DNA from: Flavobacteriaceae bacterium CG_4_10_14_3_um_filter_33_47
GTDB lineage: Bacteria; Bacteroidota; Bacteroidia; Flavobacteriales; Flavobacteriaceae
Assembly: GCA_002784145.1 (NCBI GenBank)
Contig: PFKE01000064.1
Coordinates: forward strand, 1-64,000
Length of the DNA: 64,000 bases
Direction: 5' to 3'
Below are positions 38,063 to 49,815 of the stretch, piece by piece. How positions within the stretch are numbered: the first letter of the stretch is position 1; each line of letters starts with the position of its first letter. The notes under the pieces are model-generated. The model saw only the letters and a program-made list of their open reading frames with translations, had not been told where the DNA came from and searched no databases. The position numbers were made by a program, and so were the translations under genes.

Positions 38063-38132
38063 TCACCATAACATAAGTAGGTTAAGTTTATGGTAGATTT
38101 GGGGCAAAAAGGTGAACTCTCGTTCACCTTTT
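38063..38132 (+). ncRNA. Putative small RNA unit 2 of a tandem pair
   Basis: Same 48-bp body as unit 1 (C->T once), followed by perfect stem AAAAAGGTGAAC-tctc-GTTCACCTTTTT. Confidence 0.65.
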
Positions 38133-38164
38133 TCATTTTTAAAACTTTATGAATTTTATTCAAA

Positions 38165-38194
38165 AAAAAAGCAATCCAAATTAGAATTGCTTTT
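38165..38194 (-). terminator. Terminator of the superoxide dismutase gene
   Basis: AAAAGCAAT...ATTGCTTTT stem; A9 tract gives U9 on the minus transcript. Confidence 0.75.
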
Positions 38195-38218
38195 CATTTT
38201 TAAAAATAAGTTTGATAT

Positions 38219-38827
38219 TTATTTTGCTTCAGCATAACGTCTTTCAACTTCATTCCAGTTAATGACATTAAAAAATGCATTGATATAATCCGGACGACGA
38301 TTCTGATAATTTAAATAATAGGCATGTTCCCAAACATCAAGTCCTAAAATGGGTGTTCCTCCACAAGAAACTCCTGGCATTAATGGGTTATCTTGGTTTG
38401 GTGTTGAACAAACTTCTACTTTTCCGCCTTTGTGAACACATAACCATGCCCAACCAGAACCAAAACGTGTGGCAGCAGCCTTGCTAAAGGTATCCTTGAA
38501 AGCATCTACAGAACCATAAGTTTCAATGATCGCGTCTTTTAATTCTCCAGATAAATATCCTTTTCCTTCAGGTTTCATAACATCCCAAAATAAGGAGTGA
38601 TTATAAAATCCGCCGCCATTATTTCTAACGGCAGCATTATTCATATCTAAATTTGTAAGAATATCTTCAATAGATTTACTTTCTAATTCGGTTCCCGCAA
38701 TAGCAGTATTTAAATTGTTTGTATAACCTTGGTGATGTTTAGTATGATGTATTTCCATGGTGCGTGCATCAATATGAGGCTCTAAAGCGTCATATGCGTA
38801 TCCTAACTTAGGTAATTCAAAAGCCAT
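38219..38827 (-). CDS. Superoxide dismutase (Fe/Mn)
   Basis: [65 protein letters not shown]. Confidence 0.97.
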   Translation of the reverse strand: MAFELPKLGYAYDALEPHIDARTMEIHHTKHHQGYTNNLNTAIAGTELESKSIEDILTNLDMNNAAVRNNGGGFYNHSLFWDVMKPEGKGYLSGELKDAIIETYGSVDAFKDTFSKAAATRFGSGWAWLCVHKGGKVEVCSTPNQDNPLMPGVSCGGTPILGLDVWEHAYYLNYQNRRPDYINAFFNVINWNEVERRYAEAK

Positions 38828-38937
38828 AATTATTATGTTTTAATTAATTAATATTTAATTTCATTCAAATTTACGGATAAATGACCTCAATTAAAAATAA
38901 TTAATTGTTATGAACTCATCGATAGTTTTTATCTTGT

Positions 38938-41900
38938 ATGCAAATTACACGTTTTATGCAGCATAGTCCAGCTTTCTCTATTTATAATGCCTCTGCCGGC
39001 AGCGGAAAAACATACACGCTTGTAAAAGAATACCTTAAAATACTCCTTAGCTCAAAACAAAAAGAGCCTTTTAAAAATATTTTAGCCATTACATTTACCA
39101 ACAAAGCCGTTGCTGAAATGAAAGCGCGTATTATTGATACATTAAAAGAGTTTTCCTCAAAATCTATTTTAGAGAACTCTAACAGTATGTTTGATGCGCT
39201 TTGTGATGAATTAAAAATGGATGCGATTTCACTTCATTTAAAATCACACAAACTTTTAGGTAGCATTATTCATAATTATGCGGCTTTTGATATTTCAACC
39301 ATAGACGGTTTTACCCATAAAATAATAAGAACTTTTGCACACGACTTAAAACTGCCTTTTAATTTTGAAGTTGAATTAGACCAAGACAGTCTTTTAAATG
39401 AAGCTGTTGATAGCTTAATTTCTAAAGCCGGCATTGACAAAAACTTAACTAAGGTGTTGGTGGATTTTGCTATTGAAAAGGCTGATGATGATAAAAGTTG
39501 GGATGTGTCTTTTGATTTTAATAAGATTGCAAAGTTACTGGTTAATGAAAATGACATTCCATTTATTGAGATCTTAAAGGATAAGACTATTGAAGATTTT
39601 AATGCCCTTAAGGTTCTTTTAAAAAAACAGATTCAACATACAGAAACAAACATTATTGATACCGCCCAATCTACGTTAACTCTAATTGAAGCATGTGGAT
39701 TAGAATTTAAAGATTTTTCAAGAAGTACACTTCCTAATCATTTTAAAAAAGCTTCTGAATTAGATTTAGATAGACTCTATGATAATAAGCTTGAAGAAAA
39801 TATTATAGAGCGTACCGGTATTTACACAAAAACTTTAAATGCAGATTTAGCAAATACCATTGATTCTATTTTACCAGACATAGAAACGTTTTATAAAACC
39901 ATGAAGTCTTTAGTGTATCATCTTAAATTTTTAAAAGCATTTTATAAAAACATCACGCCTCTGTCTGTTTTAAGCGCTATTAATAACGAACTAAAATCTA
40001 TTAAAGAGGAGCAAAATAAAATGCTAATTTCTGAATTTAATACCATTATTAGCAACGAAATTAAAAATCAACCAACGCCTTTTATTTATGAGCGCATTGG
40101 AGAAAAATTTAAACATTATTTTATTGATGAATTTCAAGATACGTCTGTATTGCAATGGGAGAATTTAATTCCTTTAATTGACAACTCACTTTCATCAGAG
40201 CACGGAACCGTTATGCTAGTTGGCGATGCAAAACAAGCCATTTACCGTTGGCGAGGCGGAAAAGCAGAACAATTCATAAATTTGTTTAACGAGAAAGAAA
40301 ATCCGTTTCAAATCAAGCCAAACGTTGATAATCTTCCAACCAACTACCGCAGTTACAAAGAGATTGTAAATTTTAATAATCTTTTTTTTAAGTTTATTGC
40401 CTCAACCGTGTTTAATAACAAAGACTATGAAAAGCTTTACAATAAGGCTTCGCAAAATAACCATGCAGAAAACGATGGCTATGTCAATATGTCCTTTTTA
40501 GAAATTACCAGAGACGATGATAAGGACAATCTTTATGCCTTAAAAGTGTTTGAAACCATTAAAACTTGCCTTAGTAATAACTTTAAACTTGAAGATATTT
40601 GTATTCTGGTAAGAAAGAAAAAAGAAGGCGTTGCTATTGCCAACTATTTAAGCCAAAATAACATTCCTATCATATCTTCAGAAACTTTACTGCTCAATAA
40701 TTCTGAAGAAGTTCAATTTATAAACAACCTGTTAAGGCTTTTAATTCAACCTAAAAACAACGAAATAAAAGCAAGCGTATTAAGTTATTTAGCGGACTTG
40801 TTTCAAGTAAAAGATAAACATAATTTTTTTATCAATCATATTCATTTACCTGTAAATCAATTATTTAAAAGCTTTGCTGTTTTTGAAGTGTTTATTGAAT
40901 CTTATTCATTATTACAACATTCGCTTTATGATTTAATAGAAACCATCATTAGGCAATTTCATTTAGTAAAAACGTCTGACGCCTACATTCAGTTTTATTT
41001 AGACATTGTTTTAGATTTTACTCAAAAAAAAGGTTCTGATATTTCTGGTTTTTTAGACTATTTTGAAAAGAAAAAAGAATCCTTGAGCATTGTGTCTCCT
41101 CAAGGACAAAATGCAGTTCAAATCATGACCATTCACAAATCTAAAGGGCTTGAGTTTCCGGTAGTTATTTTTCCATATGCCGATTTAGATATTTATTCAG
41201 AATTAGAGCCTAAAGAATGGTTTTCTTTAAATCATGAAACTTATAACGGGTTTTCCCATACCCTTTTAAACTATACTAAAGATTTTGAATACTTTGGAGA
41301 TGAAGGGTTGCGTATTTTTAATCAGCATCAATCAGAACAAGAATTAGACAACATCAATCTGCTTTATGTAACCTTAACAAGAGCTATTGAGCAATTGTAC
41401 ATTATTTCAAAAAAGGAAATGTCTGCCAAAGGAGAGATTAGTGAGAAAAAATATTCGGGTTTGTTTATTAATTACTTGAAAAGCATTGGGTTGTGGAATG
41501 ATATTGATGTGACTTACAGTTTTGGAACACAAGAAAAATCTCCCAAAGAACCAAAGACTCAAAAATTTATTTTGGAAGAGCAAGCGTTTCATTCTACCGC
41601 AAAAGAAGAGCATGCCATTAATATTGTAACAAGTTCAGGCTATTTATGGGATTCATATACAGAAGACGCTATTGAAAAGGGCAATCTTATTCATACCATC
41701 ATGTCTAAGATTAAAACTAAACATGATATTGATTCTGTTTTAAATGAGTTTTTGGAGTCTTCAATCATTGATGAAGAACAAAGGGTAAAACTAAAAAAAA
41801 TAATCTTGGAAATTGTAGAACATTCAAGGCTTATAGAGTGTTTTAATCCAGAACATATCATATACAATGAAAGAGATATTATTACAAAAGATGGTCAAAT

Positions 41901-42093
41901 TTTAAGACCAGATAGAGTTGTTATAAATTCAAAAAACGACGTCATTATTTTAGATTATAAAACAGGCCAAGAAGATAAAAGTCATTTGCAACAATTAATA
42001 GGCTACCAAGATGTTTTAGAGTCCATGAACTTAAAAGTCATCAAAAAAATTCTTGTCTATATAAATGATACTATTACAATAAAAGAAATTTAA
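38938..42093 (+). CDS. UvrD/RecB-type helicase-nuclease (AddA-like)
   Basis: [20 protein letters not shown] Walker [60 protein letters not shown]-terminal PD-(D/E)[12 protein letters not shown]. Confidence 0.93.
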   Translation: MQITRFMQHSPAFSIYNASAGSGKTYTLVKEYLKILLSSKQKEPFKNILAITFTNKAVAEMKARIIDTLKEFSSKSILENSNSMFDALCDELKMDAISLHLKSHKLLGSIIHNYAAFDISTIDGFTHKIIRTFAHDLKLPFNFEVELDQDSLLNEAVDSLISKAGIDKNLTKVLVDFAIEKADDDKSWDVSFDFNKIAKLLVNENDIPFIEILKDKTIEDFNALKVLLKKQIQHTETNIIDTAQSTLTLIEACGLEFKDFSRSTLPNHFKKASELDLDRLYDNKLEENIIERTGIYTKTLNADLANTIDSILPDIETFYKTMKSLVYHLKFLKAFYKNITPLSVLSAINNELKSIKEEQNKMLISEFNTIISNEIKNQPTPFIYERIGEKFKHYFIDEFQDTSVLQWENLIPLIDNSLSSEHGTVMLVGDAKQAIYRWRGGKAEQFINLFNEKENPFQIKPNVDNLPTNYRSYKEIVNFNNLFFKFIASTVFNNKDYEKLYNKASQNNHAENDGYVNMSFLEITRDDDKDNLYALKVFETIKTCLSNNFKLEDICILVRKKKEGVAIANYLSQNNIPIISSETLLLNNSEEVQFINNLLRLLIQPKNNEIKASVLSYLADLFQVKDKHNFFINHIHLPVNQLFKSFAVFEVFIESYSLLQHSLYDLIETIIRQFHLVKTSDAYIQFYLDIVLDFTQKKGSDISGFLDYFEKKKESLSIVSPQGQNAVQIMTIHKSKGLEFPVVIFPYADLDIYSELEPKEWFSLNHETYNGFSHTLLNYTKDFEYFGDEGLRIFNQHQSEQELDNINLLYVTLTRAIEQLYIISKKEMSAKGEISEKKYSGLFINYLKSIGLWNDIDVTYSFGTQEKSPKEPKTQKFILEEQAFHSTAKEEHAINIVTSSGYLWDSYTEDAIEKGNLIHTIMSKIKTKHDIDSVLNEFLESSIIDEEQRVKLKKIILEIVEHSRLIECFNPEHIIYNERDIITKDGQILRPDRVVINSKNDVIILDYKTGQEDKSHLQQLIGYQDVLESMNLKVIKKILVYINDTITIKEI

Positions 42094-42109
42094 CTTTGTA
42101 AAAAAAACC

Positions 42110-43303
42110 ATGTACGGAAAACTGCAACAACATCTTCAGAAAGAACTAAAGACTATTGAACAAGAAGGCCTTTTTAAAAAAGAACGCATTATCACCTCGG
42201 CTCAAGGCGCTGAAATTACTTTAAACACCGGAGAAACCGTTTTAAATTTTTGTGCGAACAACTATTTAGGATTATCTTCTAACCCAGAGGTCATACAAGC
42301 CGCAAAAGATACTATGGATACGCATGGTTTTGGAATGTCATCCGTAAGATTTATTTGTGGTACACAAGATATTCACAAAGAGCTGGAGCAAAAGATTGCC
42401 AGTTTTTACCAAACAGAAGACACCATACTGTACGCCGCTGCTTTTGATGCAAATGGCGGTGTTTTTGAACCCTTGTTTGATGCCGAAGATGCTATAATAT
42501 CAGATTCTTTAAATCATGCTTCTATAATTGATGGGGTAAGATTATGTAAAGCTGCAAGATACCGCTATGAAAACAGCAATATGGCTGATTTAGAAAAACA
42601 ACTAATTTCTGCCAATAAAAATGGCGCGCGTTTCAAAATTATTGTAACCGATGGCGTTTTCTCTATGGATGGGTTGGTTGCACCACTTGACAAGATTTGT
42701 GATTTAGCAGACAAGTACGAAGCATTAGTGATGATAGATGAGTGCCATGCTGCAGGATTTATAGGAAAAACAGGCAGAGGAACTCTTGAAGAAAAAGGGG
42801 TTATGAACAGAATAGATATCATTACTGGAACATTAGGTAAAGCCTTAGGAGGCGCTATGGGTGGTTATACCACCGGGAAAAAAGAAATTATTGACATATT
42901 GCGTCAACGTTCCAGACCTTATCTGTTTTCGAATTCCCTAGCACCGGCCATAGTTGGAGCATCCATTAAAATTTTTGATATGCTAAGTAAGGATACAAGG
43001 TTAAGAGATACCTTAGAGTGGAATACCAATTATTTCAAAAAAGGAATAAAAGAAGCCGGTTTTGATATTATTGATGGCGATTCTGCCATTGTTCCAGTAA
43101 TGCTATACGATGCTAAATTGTCACAAACCATGGCAAACATGCTTTTAAACGAAGGCATTTATGCGATAGGCTTCTTTTTTCCAGTAGTACCAAAAGGAAA
43201 GGCAAGAATTAGAGTACAATTATCGTCGTCTCACACAAAAACACATTTAGACAAGGCCATCCTTGCATTTACTAAGGTTGGAAAAGCTTTAAAAATCATA
43301 TAA
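42110..43303 (+). CDS. kbl: Glycine C-acetyltransferase (2-amino-3-ketobutyrate CoA ligase)
   Basis: [77 protein letters not shown]. Confidence 0.96.
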   Translation: MYGKLQQHLQKELKTIEQEGLFKKERIITSAQGAEITLNTGETVLNFCANNYLGLSSNPEVIQAAKDTMDTHGFGMSSVRFICGTQDIHKELEQKIASFYQTEDTILYAAAFDANGGVFEPLFDAEDAIISDSLNHASIIDGVRLCKAARYRYENSNMADLEKQLISANKNGARFKIIVTDGVFSMDGLVAPLDKICDLADKYEALVMIDECHAAGFIGKTGRGTLEEKGVMNRIDIITGTLGKALGGAMGGYTTGKKEIIDILRQRSRPYLFSNSLAPAIVGASIKIFDMLSKDTRLRDTLEWNTNYFKKGIKEAGFDIIDGDSAIVPVMLYDAKLSQTMANMLLNEGIYAIGFFFPVVPKGKARIRVQLSSSHTKTHLDKAILAFTKVGKALKII

Positions 43304-43350
43304 AATCTCTTTGAACTATTGACGATTATTAGGTTAAATCAATTTTTTTA

Positions 43351-43358
43351 TATATTTG
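43351..43358 (+). promoter_or_regulatory. -7 box TATATTTG upstream of the ompA-like gene
   Basis: Matches TAnnTTTG, ~70 nt upstream of the start codon. Confidence 0.5.
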
Positions 43359-43426
43359 TCTTTGTTAATAACATTTAACAACTTACTTTTGTTTACAATT
43401 AACACTTAAAAATTAAACTTTTGAAT

Positions 43427-44788
43427 ATGAAAAATCTTAGCAGATTAATGTTCGCTATGTTGCTTGTACTTGGTTATAGCAACGCTAATGCGCAAGACAA
43501 AAACAACCCTTGGCAAATTACCATTGGGGCCAATGCAGTTGATGCTTTTCCTTCTGGAGATGGAGCTCCTTTTAGTGAAGGTATTTTTGATGAATATTTT
43601 AACGTGGGCGACCACTGGAATATTTTACCATCATTATCAACAATTTCCGTGTCGAAATACTTAAGTGACGGGTTCTCTTTTGGGGTAGCTGGATCAATTA
43701 ACAAAATTAAAGACTGGGGAGATGCTTCAGTAGACGATTTATCATACTATGGTGTAGATGGAACCATTAAATATAGTTTTAGTGAAATTCTTAACTCTAA
43801 CATTATTGAGCCTTATTTAGGTGTTGGTGGAGGTTACACTTGGGTTGATGAAATTGGAGCAGGAACACTAAACGGAACTTTAGGTTTCAATCTTTGGTTT
43901 ACTGAAAATATTGGTTTTACCATTCAATCTTCTTACAAACACTCTTTTGAAGATTATTTACAAACACATTTCCAACATACTGCTGGTATATCTATCAAAT
44001 TTGGTGGAACTGATACTGATGGTGATGGTATATATGACAAAGATGATGCTTGTCCAGATGTTGCTGGTTTAGAAGCATTCAACGGATGTCCAGACACAGA
44101 TGGTGACGGTATTGAAGATGCCAAAGATGATTGTCCTAATGAAGCTGGTTTAGCTGAGTTTAATGGATGTCCTGATACTGATGGCGATGGCGTTGCTGAT
44201 AAAAATGACAACTGCCCTACAGTTGCTGGTTTGAAAGCTTTAGCTGGTTGCCCAGATGCTGACGGTGATGGTGTAACAGATGCTGATGATGCTTGTCCAA
44301 GTGTTGCTGGTCCTGCTGCTAACAAAGGTTGTCCTTGGCCTGATACTGATGGTGACGGAGTTTTAGATAAAGACGATAAATGTCCAGATGTAAAAGGTAC
44401 AGTTGCTAATAACGGTTGTCCAGAAGTTTCTGAAGAAGTTCAAAAAACTTTAAATGCTTATGCTAAAACGATCTTATTTGATACTGGTAAATCAAGCATT
44501 AAATCTCAATCTGAAGCTGTATTGGGTGATATCATTAAAATACTTAATGAGTATCCAAATGCTAAATTTACTGTAGAAGGTCATACTGATAGTGTTGGTA
44601 GCGATAAATTAAACCAAACATTATCTGAAGCAAGAGCGTTATCAGTTAAAGAATACTTAACTAAAAACGGTGTTGATGAATTCAGACTTTCAGCTATGGG
44701 TTATGGTGAATCTAAACCAATCGATACTAACAATACTAGTAAAGGTAAAGCTAACAACAGACGTGTTGAAATTAACTTAGCTAAATAA
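43427..44788 (+). CDS. OmpA family outer-membrane protein with thrombospondin type 3 repeats; start probably MKNLSRLMF
   Basis: N-terminal beta-barrel, repeated DTDGDGxxDxxDxCP, C-terminal Omp[22 protein letters not shown]...[29 protein letters not shown]. Confidence 0.94.
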   Translation: MKNLSRLMFAMLLVLGYSNANAQDKNNPWQITIGANAVDAFPSGDGAPFSEGIFDEYFNVGDHWNILPSLSTISVSKYLSDGFSFGVAGSINKIKDWGDASVDDLSYYGVDGTIKYSFSEILNSNIIEPYLGVGGGYTWVDEIGAGTLNGTLGFNLWFTENIGFTIQSSYKHSFEDYLQTHFQHTAGISIKFGGTDTDGDGIYDKDDACPDVAGLEAFNGCPDTDGDGIEDAKDDCPNEAGLAEFNGCPDTDGDGVADKNDNCPTVAGLKALAGCPDADGDGVTDADDACPSVAGPAANKGCPWPDTDGDGVLDKDDKCPDVKGTVANNGCPEVSEEVQKTLNAYAKTILFDTGKSSIKSQSEAVLGDIIKILNEYPNAKFTVEGHTDSVGSDKLNQTLSEARALSVKEYLTKNGVDEFRLSAMGYGESKPIDTNNTSKGKANNRRVEINLAK

Positions 44789-44816
44789 TTTTATAAAAAC
44801 TAAATAATAATAAGTT

Positions 44817-44848
44817 TAAAAACGCTTCGGATATCCGAAGCGTTTTTT
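44817..44848 (+). terminator. Intrinsic terminator after ompA-like gene
   Basis: AAAACGCTTCGGAT/ATCCGAAGCGTTTTTT perfect palindromic stem. Confidence 0.9.
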
Positions 44849-44859
44849 ATTTTTATACA

Positions 44860-47628
44860 ATGGCTACTTTTATTTTTGATGTATTAAAAGATTTACAAAA
44901 TAAACATGTAAATTTCTCTTCAATTACTTTTATTTTACCCAGTAGAAGATCTGGATTATTTTTAAAACATCAACTTTCTCAAGTTGTTCAGGAAACTATG
45001 TTTTCTCCTCATATCATAAGTATTGAGGACTTTGTTGAAGAACTATCATTGATTAAAACCATTTCTAACCCAGAACTCCTTTTTGAATTTTATAATACTT
45101 ATACTCAATTAACGCCTATTGATGATATAGAACCATTTGAATCATTTTCAAAATGGGCACAAGTTTTACTTCAAGATTTTAATGAAATTGATAGATATCT
45201 TATTTCTCCTAAACATATTTTCAATTATTTAACGGCTATTAAAGAAACTGAAAATCTGCATTGGTCGCTGGAAGAAAATCAAACGAAATTTATTAAAAAG
45301 TATTTATCATTTTGGAATAGGTTACCTCTTTACTATGCACATTTTAAAGAACAGTTAGTGTCTAAAAAATTGGGATATCAAGGACTTGTTTACAGACAGG
45401 CTGTTGAAAATTTAGAAACGTACATTCAATCCAATCCAGAAAAGCAACATGTGTTTTTAGGTTTTAACGCCTTAAATAAATCCGAAGAAACGCTCATCCA
45501 GGAATTACTTCAAAACAATCTGGCCAATATTTATTGGGACATCGATGAGCAATTTATAAATAATGATATCCACGATGCTGGATTATTTACTAGGGCTCAT
45601 AAAAATAATTGGAATTATTTTAAAAATAATCCTTTTCAATGGGTAACCAAAAACTATACAAAACATAAAAACATATCTGTTTACGGGATTCCTAAAAAAA
45701 TTGGCCAAGCAAAATATATTGGTACTCTTTTAGAAACCTTGAAAACAGAAAATAATTCTTTAAATAATACGGCCGTAATTTTAGGCGACGAAGATTTATT
45801 AATTCCAGTTTTGAACTCTCTTCCAGCAAATATAGACGCGTTAAATATTACGATGGGTTTGCCTTTAAAATCAATTCCTTTAGCAACTTTATTTGAGCAT
45901 TTATTTAAAATTCATAAAACTGCTTCAAACTCATTCTATTATAAAGATATTTTAAACTTAGTCTCTCACCCATTCATCAGACCTTTATTTTTCGTTAACG
46001 AGATAGACTACTCTTTAAAACTTACGGAGACTATTGAAAGCAATAACCTGATTTATTTAAGCGCAGAACGTGTTAAAGAAATTTCTGAAGAAACCCTTAA
46101 CGAACTCATTGACAGTTTATTTTTAAACTGGAATACTTCCATTGATTTAGCTTTAAAAAACTGTTCAAACCTTATTTATACAATAAAATCCCATTTGGAT
46201 ATAAACAAAGCTTCCAACTTTATTTCATTAGAATATTTGTTTAGATTTAATGAATTATTTAATGAACTAAAAAGGCTGAATTTAAAATACCATCATATTA
46301 AAAACATGGCCTCTTTATACAGTATTTACAAAGAATTGTTAGGCTCAGAAACCTTAGATTTTAAAGGAGAACCTTTACAAGGACTTCAAATTATGGGCAT
46401 GTTAGAATCTCGCGTTTTAGATTTTGAAACGGTTATCATTTCCTCTGTAAATGAAGGCATTCTTCCAGCGGGAAAAAGCCATCAATCTTTTATTCCTTTT
46501 GATGTTAAATTAGAAAACAAACTACCAACTTATAAAGAAAAGGACGCTGTTTATACCTATCATTTTTACAGACTTTTACAACGTGCTAAAAATATTTACA
46601 TCTTATACAATACAGAAGCCGATGGGCTATCGGGTGCCGAAAAAAGTAGGTTTATTTCACAATTGGATATTGAAGGTCTTCATAAATTATCGCATCATAT
46701 TGTTTCTCCCAAGGTGCCTGTAATAAATCAACCTTTAAATACTATTGAAAAAACACAAAATGTCATCGAGACTCTTATCAAAATTTCTGAAAAAGGGTTT
46801 TCACCATCATCACTAACCAATTACATTAGAAACCCTATTGACTTTTACTTTCAGAAAGTATTAAACATTCAAGACTATGATGATGCAGAAGAAACTGTTG
46901 CGGCGAATACCTTAGGAACCGTTATACACAATACTTTAGAAGATTTTTACAAACCATTAGTCAATACATTTTTAACGGTTGAAATCATCCAAACATTAAA
47001 ATCCCAAATTGATAAAACCGTCACAAATCACTTTAAAAAAACCTATAAAGAAGGCGATATTAGCAAAGGCAAAAACCTGATTGTCTTTGAAATTGCAAAA
47101 CGATACGTTTCAAATTTTTTAGATTTAGAAATCGCCGATTTAAAAGCAGGGAACCACATAAAAATAATGGCTATTGAAGCAGAGCATAAGGTACGCATCC
47201 CTATTCCAGAATTAAATTTTCCAGTACATATTACTGGAAAAATTGATAGAATAGACCAGTACAACGGTGTTACTAGAATTGTAGATTACAAATCGGGAAA
47301 AGTAGAGCAAACTGACGTGGAAATTGTACATTGGCAAGATATAGCCTCAGATTATAAAAAGTTCAGCAAAAGCTTCCAGATTCTGTCGTATGCCTATATG
47401 ATGCATCAATCAGGAAACATCAAACTACCAGTTGAAGCAGGTATCATTTCTTTTAAGAATTTAAAATCGGGGTTTTTAAAATTTGCCAAAAAGGATAAAA
47501 CAGGATCCTATGCTAAAAAAGATGTTTTAATAACAGAAGAAACACTCGATAGCTTTTCAAACCAACTCAAAAATCTTATTTTAGAAATCTGTAACCCAGA
47601 GATTCCTTTTACAGAAAAAGACGTTTAA
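44860..47628 (+). CDS. PD-(D/E)XK nuclease family protein (AddB-like)
   Basis: ITFILPSRRSGLFLKHQL, C-terminal GKIDRIDQYNGVTRIVDYKSGKVE nuclease motif. Confidence 0.88.
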   Translation: MATFIFDVLKDLQNKHVNFSSITFILPSRRSGLFLKHQLSQVVQETMFSPHIISIEDFVEELSLIKTISNPELLFEFYNTYTQLTPIDDIEPFESFSKWAQVLLQDFNEIDRYLISPKHIFNYLTAIKETENLHWSLEENQTKFIKKYLSFWNRLPLYYAHFKEQLVSKKLGYQGLVYRQAVENLETYIQSNPEKQHVFLGFNALNKSEETLIQELLQNNLANIYWDIDEQFINNDIHDAGLFTRAHKNNWNYFKNNPFQWVTKNYTKHKNISVYGIPKKIGQAKYIGTLLETLKTENNSLNNTAVILGDEDLLIPVLNSLPANIDALNITMGLPLKSIPLATLFEHLFKIHKTASNSFYYKDILNLVSHPFIRPLFFVNEIDYSLKLTETIESNNLIYLSAERVKEISEETLNELIDSLFLNWNTSIDLALKNCSNLIYTIKSHLDINKASNFISLEYLFRFNELFNELKRLNLKYHHIKNMASLYSIYKELLGSETLDFKGEPLQGLQIMGMLESRVLDFETVIISSVNEGILPAGKSHQSFIPFDVKLENKLPTYKEKDAVYTYHFYRLLQRAKNIYILYNTEADGLSGAEKSRFISQLDIEGLHKLSHHIVSPKVPVINQPLNTIEKTQNVIETLIKISEKGFSPSSLTNYIRNPIDFYFQKVLNIQDYDDAEETVAANTLGTVIHNTLEDFYKPLVNTFLTVEIIQTLKSQIDKTVTNHFKKTYKEGDISKGKNLIVFEIAKRYVSNFLDLEIADLKAGNHIKIMAIEAEHKVRIPIPELNFPVHITGKIDRIDQYNGVTRIVDYKSGKVEQTDVEIVHWQDIASDYKKFSKSFQILSYAYMMHQSGNIKLPVEAGIISFKNLKSGFLKFAKKDKTGSYAKKDVLITEETLDSFSNQLKNLILEICNPEIPFTEKDV

Positions 47629-47630
47629 AT

Positions 47631-48467
47631 ATGGATAAAAACAGCTTGGTTATTCAAGGAAAACATCATAAACCTATTTTAATTGACTTTCAATACATCT
47701 CTAATGGCTTACAAAAACCAATCATCATTTTTTGTCATGGATATAAGGGTTTTAAAGATTGGGGCGCATGGAATCTGATGGCTTTAACATTTGCTGAAGC
47801 TGGTTTTTGTTTTATTAAATTTAATTTCTCCCATAATGGTGGAACACTAAAAGAACCTATTGATTTTCCCGATTTAGAGGCCTTTGGAAACAATAATTAC
47901 ACGAAAGAACTAGATGATTTGGAAGCAGTTATTGATTGGGTTTTTAATAATAAAGGCTTTGAGAATGAAACAAATAAAAAGAACATAACATTAATAGGTC
48001 ACAGTAGAGGATGCGGTATTGTTTCTATTAAAGCTGAAGAAGATAGCAGAATTAAAAAACTTATAACCTTAGCTGGGGTTAGTGATTATGGGGTTAGATT
48101 TCCAAAAGGAAACGCTTTTGAAGCATGGAAAAAAAATGGGGTTTATAAGGTGGAAAATGCCAGGACAAAACAGCAGATGCCACATTATTTCCAGTTTTAT
48201 CAGGATTTTACTGAAAACGAAAAACGTTTAACCATAAAACGAGCGGTTTCAAACCTAAAAATTCCACATTTAATCATTCATGGAGATGCCGATACCAGCG
48301 TATCTATTGAAGAAGCAAAAAAACTTCATGAATGGAATCCAAACAGCACCCTAAAGATTATTAAAGATGCCAATCATGTTTTTGGTGCATCACACCCTTG
48401 GAAATCTTCTGAAACTCCACAGCATTTAAGTCAGGCCATTCAATCTATAATGCTCTTTTTAAGCTAA
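47631..48467 (+). CDS. Alpha/beta hydrolase
   Basis: IIIFCHGYKGFKDWGAWN, ITLIGHSRGCGIV, IIHGDADTSVSIEEA, NHVFG. Confidence 0.9.
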   Translation: MDKNSLVIQGKHHKPILIDFQYISNGLQKPIIIFCHGYKGFKDWGAWNLMALTFAEAGFCFIKFNFSHNGGTLKEPIDFPDLEAFGNNNYTKELDDLEAVIDWVFNNKGFENETNKKNITLIGHSRGCGIVSIKAEEDSRIKKLITLAGVSDYGVRFPKGNAFEAWKKNGVYKVENARTKQQMPHYFQFYQDFTENEKRLTIKRAVSNLKIPHLIIHGDADTSVSIEEAKKLHEWNPNSTLKIIKDANHVFGASHPWKSSETPQHLSQAIQSIMLFLS

Positions 48468-48651
48468 AATCTATACCACTAAAAAAAAAAGGTTGCCTTA
48501 AAGCAATTCTTAAGCATAAATTTTAAAAAACTGTTTTCTGCTCATCCCTAATTTTCAGATTTGCTCAACAAAAAACTGCTTCTTTTTTTAAAAAAGATTC
48601 TTTAAAACGCAACCATTTTGCTTAAAAAGCATCTTTCCATAAAACTTACTT

Positions 48652-49047
48652 ATGAAAAAAGTTTATGTGCCTGTATTTGCCTTATGCCTTGTTTTTATGG
48701 CATTTCAATGTGAAGATGACATTCATTTAACTCAGGAACAAGAAGCGTTGGAATTAAATACTTTAAAACAAACTATTGATGATTTAGCCTCTCAACCTCT
48801 TTGCAACGAATCTACAGAATGTAACTATATCGCTTTTGGAAGCAAACCCTGTGGTGGCCCTTGGGGTTATTTAATATATTCCACCGCTATTGATGAAGAA
48901 AAACTCATCATGCTAGTTGAGGAATACAACCAAAAACAAGATGCTTTCAATAAAAAATGGGATGTGGTTTCAGATTGCTCAGTAGCTTTACCTCCTACAA
49001 ACATAAATTGTGAAAATAACACCTGCATTGCTGTTTATCAAAACTAA
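48652..49047 (+). CDS. Hypothetical lipoprotein, Cys-rich
   Basis: MKKVYVPVFALCLVFMAFQCEDD lipobox; several Cys in LCNESTECNYIAFGSKPCGGPWGYLIYST. Confidence 0.75.
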   Translation: MKKVYVPVFALCLVFMAFQCEDDIHLTQEQEALELNTLKQTIDDLASQPLCNESTECNYIAFGSKPCGGPWGYLIYSTAIDEEKLIMLVEEYNQKQDAFNKKWDVVSDCSVALPPTNINCENNTCIAVYQN

Positions 49048-49068
49048 GTTTTTCCTTATTTTTGGGGC

Positions 49069-49806
49069 ATGCGAAAACTGTTGGCTTACCCTTTAACTAT
49101 TTTACATTTACTGTGTTTTTTTATAACATTAGTCATTTTTCATCCTATTCAGTGGCTATGTTTTAACCTTTCTGGCTATCAGGCACATAAAAAAAGCGTT
49201 GATATTTTGCAATGGTGTTTAATGCGTTGCGCCAATATATTAGGGACTCGGTTTACATTTACTAACCCTCATAACATAGAGACCAACCAACCTTTAATTA
49301 TTGTTTCAAATCATCAAAGTTTGCATGATATATATCCTATTACATGGTATATGCGAAAACATCATCCAAAATTTATTAGTAAAATTGAATTAGGAAAAGG
49401 AATTCCTAGTGTATCTTATAATTTACGTCATGGTGGCGCTGCTTTAATTGACAGAAAAAACCCAAGGCAATCACTACCTACGCTTATGAAATTTGGTGAG
49501 TATATTGAAGAAAATAAACGTTCCGCCGTTATTTTTCCCGAAGGCACAAGAAGTAAAAATGGCGAACCAAAGCCTTTTCAAACTAAAGGATTGGACATTT
49601 TATTCAAAAAAATTCCTTCTGCTGTTATTGTTCCCATCTCTATAAATAACTCATGGAAAATGTATCAATATGGCAAATTTCCTATGGGAATAGGTTCACA
49701 TATTACCTTTACGGTACATAAGCCCTTAAAATTGTCTACCTTTGCAGATAAAGAAGCCCTTATTAAAACGATTGAAACAACCATTAAAAATAATATTCAT
49801 CCCTAA
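49069..49806 (+). CDS. plsC: 1-acyl-sn-glycerol-3-phosphate acyltransferase
   Basis: VSNHQSLHDIYPI (NHxxxxD), FPEGTRSKNGEPKPFQTKG. Confidence 0.93.
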   Translation: MRKLLAYPLTILHLLCFFITLVIFHPIQWLCFNLSGYQAHKKSVDILQWCLMRCANILGTRFTFTNPHNIETNQPLIIVSNHQSLHDIYPITWYMRKHHPKFISKIELGKGIPSVSYNLRHGGAALIDRKNPRQSLPTLMKFGEYIEENKRSAVIFPEGTRSKNGEPKPFQTKGLDILFKKIPSAVIVPISINNSWKMYQYGKFPMGIGSHITFTVHKPLKLSTFADKEALIKTIETTIKNNIHP

Positions 49807-49815
49807 AAAATAACT

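Noticed and set aside
43954-44325. Minus-strand ORF within the OmpA-like gene
   Set aside because: Arises from the antisense of the DTDGDG repeats; repetitive and without independent support.
44010-44400. Regularly spaced repeats that could suggest a CRISPR-like array
   Set aside because: They are in-frame thrombospondin type 3 repeats (DTDGDGxxDxxDxCP) in the OmpA protein; spacing is codon-based and there are no unique spacers or cas genes.
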